Source of the DNA: Rhodospirillaceae bacterium CCH5-H10
GTDB lineage: Bacteria; Pseudomonadota; Alphaproteobacteria; Reyranellales; Reyranellaceae
NCBI GenBank assembly: GCA_001557035.1
Contig: LSKJ01000618.1
Coordinates: 1 to 12,704, forward strand
Length of the DNA: 12,704 nt
Reading direction: 5' to 3'
In this document: positions 1 to 8,821 of the stretch, piece by piece
How positions within the stretch are numbered: the stretch's first letter is position 1
Layout of the letters: each line of letters begins with the position of its first letter
Program-made: the position numbers and the translations under genes
The notes under the pieces: generated by a model
What the model saw: the letters and a program-made list of their open reading frames with translations, nothing else
The model's database searches: none
Told to the model about the DNA's origin: nothing

Positions 1-1
1 G

Positions 2-748
<747 letters not shown>

Positions 749-751
749 GGC

Positions 752-757
752 GGGGAG
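752..757 (+). promoter_or_regulatory. ribosome binding site of nuoG
   Basis: The purine-rich GGGGAG lies 6 bases before the ATG at 764, within the 15-base gap after the nuoF stop. This supports the chosen nuoG start. Confidence 0.7.
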
Positions 758-763
758 CAGTCA

Positions 764-2812
764 ATGCCCAAGGTCAAGATCGACGGCGTCGAGATGGAGG
801 TGCCGGCCGGCATCACGGTCCTGCAGGCCTGTGAGCTGGCGGGCGTCGAGATCCCGCGTTTCTGCTACCACGACCGCCTGTCCATCGCCGGCAACTGCCG
901 CATGTGCCTGGTCGAGGTGAAGCCCGGCCCGCCCAAGCCGCAGGCGAGCTGCGCGCTGCCCGTCGCCGACAAGCAGGAGATCTTCACCCAGACGCCGACC
1001 GTGCAGAAGGCGCGCAAGGGCGTGATGGAATTCCTGCTGATCAACCATCCGCTCGACTGCCCGATCTGCGACCAGGGCGGCGAGTGCGATCTGCAGGATC
1101 AGGCGATGGCCTACGGTTTCGACCGCAGCCGCTATCACGAGAACAAGCGCGCGGTGCCCGACAAGGAACTCGGGCCCCTCGTGAAGACTTCGATGAACCG
1201 CTGCATCCATTGCACGCGCTGCATCCGCTTCGCGACCGAGGTCGCGGGCGTCGAGCAGCTTGGCGCCACGGGCCGCGGCGAGAGCATGGAAGTCACGACC
1301 TATGTCGAACAGGCGCTGTCCACGGAACTGGCAGGCAACCTCGTCGACCTCTGCCCGGTCGGCGCGCTGACCTCCAAGCCCTACGCCTTCGAGGCGCGGC
1401 CCTGGGAGCTGACCAAGACCGAATCGGTCGACGTGCTGGACGCGCTGGGCGCCAACATCCGCGTCGACACGCGCGGCGCGCAGGTGATGCGGGTGCTGCC
1501 GCGCCTGAACGACGACGTGAACGAGGAGTGGATCTCCGACAAGACGCGCCACGCGATCGACGGCCTGCGTCACCAGCGGCTCGACCGTCCCTATGTCCGC
1601 AAGGGCAACAAGCTCGTCGAGGCGACCTGGGACGAAGCCTTTGGCGCCATCGCCGCGAGGCTGCAGGGCCTGGAAGGTTCGAAGATCGCGGCCATCGTGG
1701 GCGACCAGTGCGACGCCGAATCGATGGTGGCGCTCAAGGACCTGATGGCCTCGCTCGGCTCGCCGAACATCGACTGCCGGCAGGACGGTGCGAAGCTGGA
1801 CGGCCCGCGCGGCAGCTACATCTTCAATGCCGGCGTCCGCGGCATCGACCAGGCGGATGCCATCCTGCTGATCGGCACCAACCCGCGCACCGAATCGCCG
1901 GTGCTGAACGCGCGCATCCGCAAGCGCTACGTCCATGGCAACGTCGCCATCGCGAGCATCGGCCCGGCCGAGGACCTGACCTATCCGGTCGCGCGCCTGG
2001 GCGCCGGTCCCGCGACCCTGCGCGAGCTGCTCGACGGCAAGCTCGACTTCTTCCAGAAGCTGCAGGGCGCCAAGCATCCGCTCATCATCGTCGGCATGGG
2101 CGCGCTGGCCCGCGAAGACGGCGGCGCCGTCCTGGCGATGGCCCGCGAGCTGGCCGAGAAGCTGAACGCCGTGCGCGAGGACTGGAACGGCTTCGCGGTG
2201 CTGCACACGGCGGCGGCCCGCGTCGGCGGCCTCGACCTCGGCCTGGTGCCGGGCGAGGGCGGCCGTGACGTCGCCGGCATCCTCGAGGGTTGCCAGAAGA
2301 AGGAGATCGAGGCGGTCTTCCTGCTGGCTGCCGACGAAATCGACACCAGCAAACTCGGCAAGGCCTTCGTGATCTACCAGGGCCATCACGGCGATGCCGG
2401 CGCCCATCGCGCCGACGTGATCCTGCCGGGCGCGGCCTACACCGAGAAGCCCGGCATCTACGTGAACACCGAGGGCCGCGTTCAGGTTGGCCGCCGCGCC
2501 GGCTATCCGCCGGGTGATGCTCGCGAGGACTGGGCGATCCTGCGCGCGCTGTCGGAGCGGCTGGGCAAGACGCTGCCGTACGACACGCTGCATCAGGTCC
2601 GTTCGCGCCTCGTGGCCGTCAACAAGGTCTTCGCCGCCATCGACCAGCAGGCTCCGGCGACCTGGGGCTCGTTCGGCAAGCCTGGCGCCACCACCGATGC
2701 GCCGTTCAAGCCGGCGGTGCCGAACTTCTACATGACCTGCCCGATCAGCCGCGCCTCCCGGACCATGGCCGACTGCATGGAATCGCGGTCGCACCTCATG
2801 GCGGCGGAGTAG
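764..2812 (+). CDS. nuoG: NADH-quinone oxidoreductase subunit G
   Basis: NuoG (682 aa) is the large iron-sulfur subunit of the complex I peripheral arm and carries electrons from N3 towards NuoI. The N-terminal 2Fe-2S ferredoxin domain (about 1-80) has the N1b ligands Cys34, 45, 48 and 63. The His-Cys cluster N5 has His95, Cys99, Cys102 and Cys108. Cluster N4 has Cys147, 150, 153 and 197. From about 215 to 600 follows a molybdopterin-oxidoreductase-like domain, which in this family is a structural remnant without catalytic cofactor. The C-terminal tail (about 620-682) resembles the mitochondrial NDUFS1/Nad11 C-terminus. The extra N7 cluster cysteines known from E. coli and Thermus are absent: the stretch after WELTKTESVDV has no Cys set. 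This is the mitochondrial/alphaproteobacterial form. nuoH starts 3 bases after the stop, implying translational coupling. Confidence 0.98.
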   Translation: MPKVKIDGVEMEVPAGITVLQACELAGVEIPRFCYHDRLSIAGNCRMCLVEVKPGPPKPQASCALPVADKQEIFTQTPTVQKARKGVMEFLLINHPLDCPICDQGGECDLQDQAMAYGFDRSRYHENKRAVPDKELGPLVKTSMNRCIHCTRCIRFATEVAGVEQLGATGRGESMEVTTYVEQALSTELAGNLVDLCPVGALTSKPYAFEARPWELTKTESVDVLDALGANIRVDTRGAQVMRVLPRLNDDVNEEWISDKTRHAIDGLRHQRLDRPYVRKGNKLVEATWDEAFGAIAARLQGLEGSKIAAIVGDQCDAESMVALKDLMASLGSPNIDCRQDGAKLDGPRGSYIFNAGVRGIDQADAILLIGTNPRTESPVLNARIRKRYVHGNVAIASIGPAEDLTYPVARLGAGPATLRELLDGKLDFFQKLQGAKHPLIIVGMGALAREDGGAVLAMARELAEKLNAVREDWNGFAVLHTAAARVGGLDLGLVPGEGGRDVAGILEGCQKKEIEAVFLLAADEIDTSKLGKAFVIYQGHHGDAGAHRADVILPGAAYTEKPGIYVNTEGRVQVGRRAGYPPGDAREDWAILRALSERLGKTLPYDTLHQVRSRLVAVNKVFAAIDQQAPATWGSFGKPGATTDAPFKPAVPNFYMTCPISRASRTMADCMESRSHLMAAE

Positions 2813-2815
2813 GGC

Positions 2816-3853
2816 ATGTACGCCGATATCCATACCTTCTTCACGACCAACTGGCTCGGCATTGCGATCCTGATCCTGCTGCAGTGCCTGGCCGTCACCG
2901 TGCCGCTGCTGCTGGCCGTGGCCTACATGACCTATGCCGACCGCAAGATCTGGGCGTCGATCCAGCTTCGCCGCGGTCCCAACGTGGTCGGTCCGTTCGG
3001 CCTGCTGCAGCCGATGGCCGACGGGCTGAAGCTGGTGCTCAAGGAGACGATCGTCCCGTCGAGCGCCAACGGCATCCTATTCATCATCGCCCCGATGATC
3101 GCCTTCATGACGGCGCTGGTCGCCTGGGCGGTGGTGCCTTTCGACGATGGCTGGGTGATCGCCGACATCAACGTCGGCATCCTCTACCTGTTTGCGATCT
3201 CCTCATTGGGCGTCTACGGCATCATCATCGCCGGCTGGGCCTCGAACTCGAAGTACGCCTTTCTCGGCGCGCTGCGCTCGGCCGCGCAGATGGTGTCCTA
3301 TGAGGTCTCGATCGGCTTCGTGCTGATCACCGTCCTGCTCTGCGTCGGCTCGCTCAACCTCTCGGATGTGGTGATGGCCCAGTCCGGCTGGTTCTGGAAC
3401 TGGTACTGGCTGCCGCTGCTGCCGATGTTCGTGATCTTCTTCATCTCGGCGCTGGCCGAGACGAACCGCACGCCGTTCGACCTGCCGATGTCGGAAGCCG
3501 AGCTGGTGGCCGGCTTCCACACCGAATATTCGGCGATGACCTTCGGCCTGTTCTTCCTGGGCGAATACGCCAACATGATCCTGCTGTCGGCCCTGGGCGC
3601 GGTCCTGTTCCTGGGCGGTTGGCATTCCCCGATCCCCTATGCGCCGTTCACGCTCGTGCCGGGTGTCATCTGGTTCGCGCTGAAGATCGCGTTCCTGCTG
3701 TTCATCTTCAGCTGGACCAAGGGCACGCTGCCCCGTTACCGCTACGACCAGCTGATGCGCCTGGGCTGGAAGGTGTTCCTGCCCGTGTCGCTGGGCTGGG
3801 TCGTCCTCACCGCCGCCGTGCTGACGTTCGGCGGCTGGCTGCCGAAGCCCTAG
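2816..3853 (+). CDS. nuoH: NADH-quinone oxidoreductase subunit H
   Basis: NuoH (345 aa, usual family length) is the membrane subunit homologous to mitochondrial ND1. It joins the peripheral arm to the membrane arm and forms much of the quinone entry channel. About eight membrane helices are visible as hydrophobic runs. Family signatures include [16 protein letters not shown] (41-56), [13 protein letters not shown] (61-73) and the cytoplasmic loop [11 protein letters not shown] (214-224) followed by [11 protein letters not shown]. An oddity is Met225 where the usual motif reads DLPE; the following Glu227 and Glu229 are kept. The ATG at 2816 follows the nuoG stop by 3 bases and lacks a separate strong ribosome site, so it probably depends on reinitiation from nuoG. 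Assignment is very secure. Confidence 0.98.
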   Translation: MYADIHTFFTTNWLGIAILILLQCLAVTVPLLLAVAYMTYADRKIWASIQLRRGPNVVGPFGLLQPMADGLKLVLKETIVPSSANGILFIIAPMIAFMTALVAWAVVPFDDGWVIADINVGILYLFAISSLGVYGIIIAGWASNSKYAFLGALRSAAQMVSYEVSIGFVLITVLLCVGSLNLSDVVMAQSGWFWNWYWLPLLPMFVIFFISALAETNRTPFDLPMSEAELVAGFHTEYSAMTFGLFFLGEYANMILLSALGAVLFLGGWHSPIPYAPFTLVPGVIWFALKIAFLLFIFSWTKGTLPRYRYDQLMRLGWKVFLPVSLGWVVLTAAVLTFGGWLPKP

Positions 3854-3866
3854 GAGCAATCGCCAA

Positions 3867-4355
3867 ATGGCTTCCCTCGACCGTACCGCGCGCGCCTTCC
3901 TGCTCTCCGAGCTGGTGGCGGGATTCGCCCTCACCCTGAAGTACATGTTCAAGCCCAAGGTGACGGTGAACTACCCCTACGAGAAGGGCCCGCTCAGCCC
4001 GCGCTTCCGCGGCGAGCATGCGCTGCGCCGCTATCCGAACGGCGAGGAACGCTGCATCGCGTGCAAGCTGTGCGAGGCGATCTGCCCGGCGCAGGCCATC
4101 ACCATCGAGGCCGAGCCGCGCGACGACGGCAGCCGCCGAACCACGCGCTACGATATCGACATGACGAAGTGCATATACTGCGGCTTCTGCCAGGAGGCCT
4201 GCCCGGTCGATGCGATCGTCGAGGGGCCGAATTTCGAGTTCTCGACCGAGACGCGCGAGGAACTCATGTACAACAAGGACAAGCTGCTCGCGAACGGCGA
4301 CCGGTGGGAGAGCCTGATCGCGGCCAATCTCCATTCCGACGCGGCATATCGCTGA
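3867..4355 (+). CDS. nuoI: NADH-quinone oxidoreductase subunit I
   Basis: NuoI (162 aa) is the 8Fe ferredoxin-like subunit (mitochondrial TYKY/NDUFS8) that carries clusters N6a and N6b and hands electrons to N2 in NuoB. An amphipathic N-terminal stretch (about 8-30) anchors it to the membrane arm. Two 4Fe-4S binding motifs are complete: Cys63, 66, 69, 73 ([12 protein letters not shown]) and Cys102, 105, 108, 112 ([12 protein letters not shown]). As in all two-cluster ferredoxins, the last Cys of each motif probably serves the opposite cluster. The length is that of the short alphaproteobacterial and mitochondrial type. A ribosome site AGGAG at 3852-3856, overlapping the nuoH stop, stands 10 bases before the ATG. 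A 22-base gap separates it from nuoJ, the largest gap in the window. Confidence 0.98.
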   Translation: MASLDRTARAFLLSELVAGFALTLKYMFKPKVTVNYPYEKGPLSPRFRGEHALRRYPNGEERCIACKLCEAICPAQAITIEAEPRDDGSRRTTRYDIDMTKCIYCGFCQEACPVDAIVEGPNFEFSTETREELMYNKDKLLANGDRWESLIAANLHSDAAYR

Positions 4356-4377
4356 GCCGGGGCGGGGGAGACAGATC

Positions 4378-4992
4378 ATGATACTCCAGGCCCTGGCCTT
4401 CTACGTCTTCGCCGCGATCACGGTGGCCTCCGCCGCCATGGTCGTGGTCTCGCGCAATCCCGTCTATTCGGTGCTGTTCCTCATCCTGGCGTTCTTCAAC
4501 GCCGCGGCGCTGTTCCTGCTGATCGGCGCCGAGTTCATCGCGATGATCCTGGTGATCGTCTACGTCGGCGCGGTGGCGGTGCTCTTCCTCTTCGTGGTCA
4601 TGATGCTCGACATCAATCTCACGGAGCTGCGGGAGGGCTTCCTCGAATACTTCCCGGTGGGCGCCCTGATCGGTGCGGTCGTCTTCGCCGAGCTGCTGCT
4701 GGGCGTGGGCATCATCGGCAGTGGCTCGACCACCATCGAAGGGCTCAATACCCACGGCGCCCAGGTGATGGCGATCGACAATACCCGTGCCATCGGCCAG
4801 GTGCTCTACACGCAGTACTTCTACCTGTTCCAGGTCGCCGGGCTGGTGCTGCTGGTCGCCATGATCGGCGCCATCGTGCTCACGCTCCGCAGCCGGCCGG
4901 GCGTCCGCCGACAGAAGGCGGGGGATCAGATCAACCGCACGAAGGACCAGGCCATGACGGTGGTCAAGGTTCCGACGCGGGGAGGCGTGTGA
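4378..4992 (+). CDS. nuoJ: NADH-quinone oxidoreductase subunit J
   Basis: NuoJ (204 aa) is the ND6-like membrane subunit that links the quinone-binding region to the antiporter-like subunits. Five hydrophobic helices are visible, the last near 150-173. The third helix carries the family signature [18 protein letters not shown] (51-68), with Glu52 and Tyr62 in the glycine-containing segment that forms the pi-bulge seen in complex I structures. After the last helix comes a polar, basic tail of about 30 residues ([14 protein letters not shown] onwards, ending VKVPTRGGV). Such tails are common in alphaproteobacterial NuoJ. A GGGGGAG site in the gap at 4364-4370 lies 7 bases before the ATG. The TGA stop overlaps the nuoK ATG by one base (TGATG), so the two genes are likely translated together. 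Confidence 0.97.
   Translation: MILQALAFYVFAAITVASAAMVVVSRNPVYSVLFLILAFFNAAALFLLIGAEFIAMILVIVYVGAVAVLFLFVVMMLDINLTELREGFLEYFPVGALIGAVVFAELLLGVGIIGSGSTTIEGLNTHGAQVMAIDNTRAIGQVLYTQYFYLFQVAGLVLLVAMIGAIVLTLRSRPGVRRQKAGDQINRTKDQAMTVVKVPTRGGV
4979..4985 (+). promoter_or_regulatory. ribosome binding site deciding the nuoK start
   Basis: GGGGAGG inside the end of nuoJ lies 6 bases before the ATG at 4992 but only 3 bases before the GTG at 4989. The spacing favours the ATG as the nuoK start. Confidence 0.7.
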
Positions 4993-5300
4993 TGACGATC
5001 GGTCTCAGCCATTACCTCGCCGTCGCCGCCGTGCTGTTCACGATGGGCATCCTCGGGATCTTCCTGAACCGCAAGAACGTCATCGTGATCCTGATGTGCG
5101 TCGAGCTGATGCTGCTGGCGGTGAACATCAACCTGGTGGCCTTCTCGGTCTTCCAGGGCAACATCGTCGGCCAGATCTTCGCCATGCTGGTGCTGACCGT
5201 GGCCGCCGCGGAGGCGGCGATCGGGTTGGCCATCCTCGTGGTCTATTTCCGCAACCGCGGAACGATCGAGGTCGAAGACATCAATGCGATGAAGGGCTAG
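4992..5300 (+). CDS. nuoK: NADH-quinone oxidoreductase subunit K
   Basis: NuoK (102 aa, usual length) is the small ND4L-like membrane subunit of the proton-pumping arm, with three helices. The two membrane glutamates needed for proton transfer in the family are present: Glu38 in the second helix ([18 protein letters not shown], 35-52) and Glu74 in the third ([12 protein letters not shown], 70-81). They match Glu36 and Glu72 of E. coli NuoK. The motif [14 protein letters not shown] is also typical. The start was put at ATG 4992 rather than GTG 4989, one codon upstream, because the ribosome site spacing and the TGATG overlap with nuoJ fit the ATG better. nuoL follows after 12 bases. Confidence 0.97.
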   Translation: MTIGLSHYLAVAAVLFTMGILGIFLNRKNVIVILMCVELMLLAVNINLVAFSVFQGNIVGQIFAMLVLTVAAAEAAIGLAILVVYFRNRGTIEVEDINAMKG

Positions 5301-5312
5301 GGCGCACGCATC

Positions 5313-7280
5313 ATGGATCTCGCCATCAAGCTCATCGTCTTCCTGCCGCTGGTCGCGGCGGCGATCGCGGGCCTCTTCTGCCGCGTCATCGGCGCCCGCC
5401 CGGCGCAGATCGTGACCTGCGCGGCCCTGCTGATCGCGGCGGCGCTCTCGGTCTTCGTCTTCGTCAAGATCGGCTTCGGACCGGAGAAGCTGATCGTCGT
5501 GAAGCTCTTCTCCTGGATCGATTCCGGGACCCTCGACATCGCCTGGGCGCTGCGTGTCGATACCCTGACCGCCGTGATGCTGATCGTGGTCACCGGCGTG
5601 TCGTCGATGGTCCACATCTATTCCATCGGCTACATGGAAGACGATCCCAGCATCCCGCGCTTCATGGCGTATCTCAGCCTGTTCACCTTCTTCATGCTGA
5701 TGCTGGTGACGGCCGACAACCTGGTGCAGCTCTTCTTCGGCTGGGAAGGGGTGGGTCTCGCGTCCTACCTGCTGATCGGCTTCTGGTACGACAAGCCCTC
5801 GGCCAATGCCGCGGCGATGAAGGCCTTCATCGTGAACAGGGTCGGCGACTTCGGCTTCGCGCTCGGCATCTTCGCCGTGTGGATGCTGTCGGGCTCGGTC
5901 GGCTTCGAGGAGATCTTCGGCAAGGCGCCGCAGATGGCGCAGATGCGCATCCAGTTCCTCGGCATGGACCTGCCGGCACTCGAGACCGCCTGCCTGCTGC
6001 TGTTCGTCGGCGCCATGGGCAAATCGGCCCAACTCGGCCTGCACACCTGGCTGCCGGACGCCATGGAAGGCCCGACCCCGGTGTCGGCGCTGATCCACGC
6101 GGCCACCATGGTGACCGCCGGCGTCTTCATGGTCTGCCGCCTGTCGCCGCTGTTCGAACTGGCTCCGATCGTGTCCATGATCGTGACCCTGGTCGGCGCG
6201 GCCACGGCCTTCTTCGCGGCGACGGTCGGCCTGACCCAGTTCGACATCAAGCGGGTCGTCGCCTATTCGACCTGCAGCCAGCTCGGCTACATGTTCTTCG
6301 CCTGCGGCGTGGGCGGGTACTCGGCCGCCATGTTCCACCTCACGACCCACGCCTTCTTCAAGGCGCTGCTGTTCCTGGGCTCCGGCTCGGTGATCCACTG
6401 CCTCCACCATGAGCAGGACATGCGCCTGATGGGCGGCGTGCGCGAGAAGGCGCCGCAAACCTTCATCCTGATGTGGGTCGGGACGCTGGCGCTCTCGGGC
6501 ATCGGCATACCGTTCCTGTTCGGTAACGGCCTGGGCTTCGCCGGCTTCTACTCCAAGGACATCATGCTGGAGTCGGCCTACGGCGTGCACACGACGGTCG
6601 GTGTCATCGCGTACTGGATGGGTGTGGTCGCGGCCTTCATGACGGCCTTCTACTCGACCCGCCTGATGTTCATGACCTTCTACGGCAAGTATCGCGGCGA
6701 TCATCACACCTGGGATCATGCGCACGAATCGCCGATCGTCATGATGATCCCGCTCTACGTGCTGGGCATCGGCGCCGCGTTCTCGGGTCTGGTTGGCTAC
6801 AACTGGTTCGTCGGCCACGACTGGCAGGCCTTCTGGGGCAACTCCATTGCCGTCAAGGCGACGGCAGAGGTGCTGCATCACGCGCACGAGGTGCCGCTGT
6901 GGGTGAAGCTGATGCCGTTGGCGTGCGCCATCGCCGGCATCGCGCTCAGCTACTACTACTACGTCGTTCGCACCGACCTGCCGGACCGCACGGTCAAGGC
7001 GTTCCCGCGGCTCCACGCGCTGTTCTACAACAAGTGGTACTTCGACGAGCTGTACGACGCGATGTTCGTGAAACCCTCGCTGGCCATCGGCCGCTTCCTC
7101 TGGAAGAAGGGCGACGGCGCCACGATCGACGGGCTGGGACCGGACAATGTCGCGGCGCGGGCGCAGGACATGGCGGGCATGCTCATGCGCTTCCAGAGCG
7201 GTTATCTCTATCACTACGCGTTCGTGATGCTGGTCGGTGTCGCCGGCCTGGTCACCTACTTCATGCTGTCGGCGAGGTAA
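5313..7280 (+). CDS. nuoL: NADH-quinone oxidoreductase subunit L
   Basis: NuoL (655 aa) is the distal antiporter-like membrane subunit (ND5) that carries a proton channel and the long lateral helix lying along the membrane arm. Key residues are present: Glu145 in [14 protein letters not shown], Asp179 in [11 protein letters not shown], Lys237 in [19 protein letters not shown], His262 in [13 protein letters not shown] and Lys415 in GFYSKD. These correspond to the functional residues around E144, D178, K229 and K399 of E. coli. The C-terminal 100 residues hold the lateral helix and a last membrane helix (about 632-652). The segment before GFYSKD (about 395-411) looks longer than in E. coli. The only upstream purine run is a weak AGGG at the nuoK stop (5299-5302), 10 bases before the ATG, so translation may rely on coupling. 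nuoM begins 7 bases after the TAA. Confidence 0.98.
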   Translation: MDLAIKLIVFLPLVAAAIAGLFCRVIGARPAQIVTCAALLIAAALSVFVFVKIGFGPEKLIVVKLFSWIDSGTLDIAWALRVDTLTAVMLIVVTGVSSMVHIYSIGYMEDDPSIPRFMAYLSLFTFFMLMLVTADNLVQLFFGWEGVGLASYLLIGFWYDKPSANAAAMKAFIVNRVGDFGFALGIFAVWMLSGSVGFEEIFGKAPQMAQMRIQFLGMDLPALETACLLLFVGAMGKSAQLGLHTWLPDAMEGPTPVSALIHAATMVTAGVFMVCRLSPLFELAPIVSMIVTLVGAATAFFAATVGLTQFDIKRVVAYSTCSQLGYMFFACGVGGYSAAMFHLTTHAFFKALLFLGSGSVIHCLHHEQDMRLMGGVREKAPQTFILMWVGTLALSGIGIPFLFGNGLGFAGFYSKDIMLESAYGVHTTVGVIAYWMGVVAAFMTAFYSTRLMFMTFYGKYRGDHHTWDHAHESPIVMMIPLYVLGIGAAFSGLVGYNWFVGHDWQAFWGNSIAVKATAEVLHHAHEVPLWVKLMPLACAIAGIALSYYYYVVRTDLPDRTVKAFPRLHALFYNKWYFDELYDAMFVKPSLAIGRFLWKKGDGATIDGLGPDNVAARAQDMAGMLMRFQSGYLYHYAFVMLVGVAGLVTYFMLSAR

Positions 7281-7282
7281 GG
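7275..7282 (+). promoter_or_regulatory. ribosome binding site deciding the nuoM start
   Basis: AGGTAAGG spans the nuoL stop and ends 5 bases before the ATG at 7288. It supports that ATG over the GTG at 7237, which would add 17 residues ([12 protein letters not shown], polar) that do not resemble the family's N-terminus. Confidence 0.65.
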
Positions 7283-7287
7283 CCCCG

Positions 7288-8802
7288 ATGTCGAGCTGGC
7301 CCATCCTCTCCCTGATCACGTTCCTGCCGCTGGTGGGGGCGCTGTTCTGCCTGATCGTCAACGGCCCGAAGGAGGCCGTGGATCGCAACTGCCGCAGCGT
7401 GGCGATCGTCACCACGACGGCGACCTTCCTGATCTCTCTGCTTCTGTGGGTCCGCTTCGACCCGACCAAGGCGGGATTCCAGTTCGAGGAGAAGGTCGCC
7501 TGGGTCCCGTCGCTGAACATCGGCTATCACGCCGGCATCGACGGCATTTCGCTGTTCTTCGTGCTGCTGTCGACGCTGCTGACGCCGATCTGCATCCTGG
7601 CGAGCTGGGAATCGATCAAGGTCCGCGTCAAGGAATACATGATCGCGTTCCTCGTGCTCGAGACCTTCATGGTCGGCATGTTCTGCGCGCTCGACCTGGC
7701 GCTGTTCTACGTGTTCTTCGAGGGCGTCCTCATCCCGATGTTCCTGATCATCGGCGTGTGGGGCGGCAAGCGGCGCGTCTACGCAGCCTTCAAGTTCTTC
7801 CTCTACACGCTGCTCGGCTCGGTGCTGATGCTGCTGGCGATCATCGCCGTCTACTGGCAGGTGGGCACGACGGACTTGCCGACGGCGATGGAGAAGCTCG
7901 ACCTGCCGTTCACCTGGCAGTGCTGGCTGTGGCTGGCCTTCTTCGCCTCGTTCGCGGTGAAGGTGCCGATGTGGCCGGTCCACACCTGGCTGCCCGACGC
8001 GCACGTCGAGGCGCCGACGGCGGGCTCGGTCATCCTGGCCGGCGTGCTGCTGAAGATGGGCGGGTACGGGTTCCTGCGGTTCTCGATCCCGCTGTTCCCC
8101 GAGGCGACGCAGTACTTCGCGCCGCTGGTCTTCGGCCTGTCGATCGTCGCCGTGATCTACACCTCGCTGGTTGCGCTGGTGCAGGAGGACATGAAGAAGC
8201 TGATCGCCTATTCGTCGGTCGCCCACATGGGCTTCGTGACGATCGGCGCCTTCGTCATGAACGTGCAGGGCGTGCAGGGCTCGATCTTCCAGATGCTGAG
8301 CCATGGCATCGTGTCGGCGGCGCTGTTCCTCTGCGTCGGCGTCGTCTACGACCGCATGCACACGCGTGAGATCGCGGCCTATGGCGGCCTCGTCCATCGC
8401 ATGCCGCGCTATGCCTTCACCTTCCTGTTCTTCACCCTGGCCAGCGTCGGTCTGCCCGGCCTGTCGGGCTTCGTTGGCGAATTCCTGGTCCTGCTGGGTG
8501 CGTTCAAGGCCAACACCTGGGTGGCGTTCCTGGCGGCGACCGGCCTGATCCTGGGCGCGGCCTATGCGCTCTGGCTCTACCGCAAGATCGTGTTCGGCGA
8601 ACTCACGAAGGACTCGCTGAAGGGCATCCTCGACATGAACAAGCGCGAGATCGCGATCTTCGTGCCGCTGATCCTGCTCACGATCTGGATGGGCGTGTAT
8701 CCCAATTCCTTCCTCGATCCGATGGCGCCGGCCGTGGACAAGCTGGTCGGCGACTATCAGGCGGCCTTGAAGCTCGCCCGTACCGCGGCGCTGGCGCCGT
8801 GA
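7288..8802 (+). CDS. nuoM: NADH-quinone oxidoreductase subunit M
   Basis: NuoM (504 aa) is the ND4-like antiporter subunit of the complex I membrane arm, with about 14 helices. The proton-path residues are all in place: Glu145 in [16 protein letters not shown], Lys225 in [20 protein letters not shown], Lys256 in [11 protein letters not shown] and Glu398 in GFVGEFLVL, matching E144, K234, K265 and E407 of E. coli NuoM. The start at ATG 7288 gives the usual hydrophobic N-terminus ([17 protein letters not shown]). The frame is open further upstream, to a GTG at 7237 inside nuoL, but that extension looks spurious. The stop TGA is followed by a 19-base gap to the preferred nuoN start. The frame is intact and the assignment very secure. 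Confidence 0.98.
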   Translation: MSSWPILSLITFLPLVGALFCLIVNGPKEAVDRNCRSVAIVTTTATFLISLLLWVRFDPTKAGFQFEEKVAWVPSLNIGYHAGIDGISLFFVLLSTLLTPICILASWESIKVRVKEYMIAFLVLETFMVGMFCALDLALFYVFFEGVLIPMFLIIGVWGGKRRVYAAFKFFLYTLLGSVLMLLAIIAVYWQVGTTDLPTAMEKLDLPFTWQCWLWLAFFASFAVKVPMWPVHTWLPDAHVEAPTAGSVILAGVLLKMGGYGFLRFSIPLFPEATQYFAPLVFGLSIVAVIYTSLVALVQEDMKKLIAYSSVAHMGFVTIGAFVMNVQGVQGSIFQMLSHGIVSAALFLCVGVVYDRMHTREIAAYGGLVHRMPRYAFTFLFFTLASVGLPGLSGFVGEFLVLLGAFKANTWVAFLAATGLILGAAYALWLYRKIVFGELTKDSLKGILDMNKREIAIFVPLILLTIWMGVYPNSFLDPMAPAVDKLVGDYQAALKLARTAALAP

Positions 8803-8808
8803 GCGGCC

Positions 8809-8813
8809 GGGAG
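8809..8813 (+). promoter_or_regulatory. ribosome binding site deciding the nuoN start
   Basis: GGGAG lies 8 bases before the ATG at 8822. It is only 2 bases from the ATG at 8816 and overlaps the GTG at 8813, so the 8822 start is preferred. Confidence 0.6.
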
Positions 8814-8821
8814 TGATGAAC

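Noticed and set aside
761..2833. A 690-codon open frame on the - strand that mirrors nuoG almost end to end.
   Set aside because: Its product is Arg/Ala/Val/Asp-rich without recognisable motifs, while nuoG on the + strand has all its cluster ligands. It is a GC-driven shadow.
4356..4377. The 22-base nuoI-nuoJ gap as a possible terminator or internal promoter.
   Set aside because: It is too short, with no hairpin plus T-run and no -35/-10 pair. It holds a good ribosome binding site and is explained by that.
4872..4992. Polar C-terminal tail of NuoJ as a possible unusual extension.
   Set aside because: The total length of 204 aa and a tail ending in a VKVP-like motif fit what I know of alphaproteobacterial NuoJ proteins.
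4926..7520. A very long open frame (864 codons) on the - strand across nuoJ, nuoK, nuoL and the start of nuoM.
   Set aside because: The translation is low-complexity, rich in His, Asp, Glu, Arg and Gln, with no domain. It lies opposite well-conserved genes. High-GC codon bias leaves the opposite strand free of stops.
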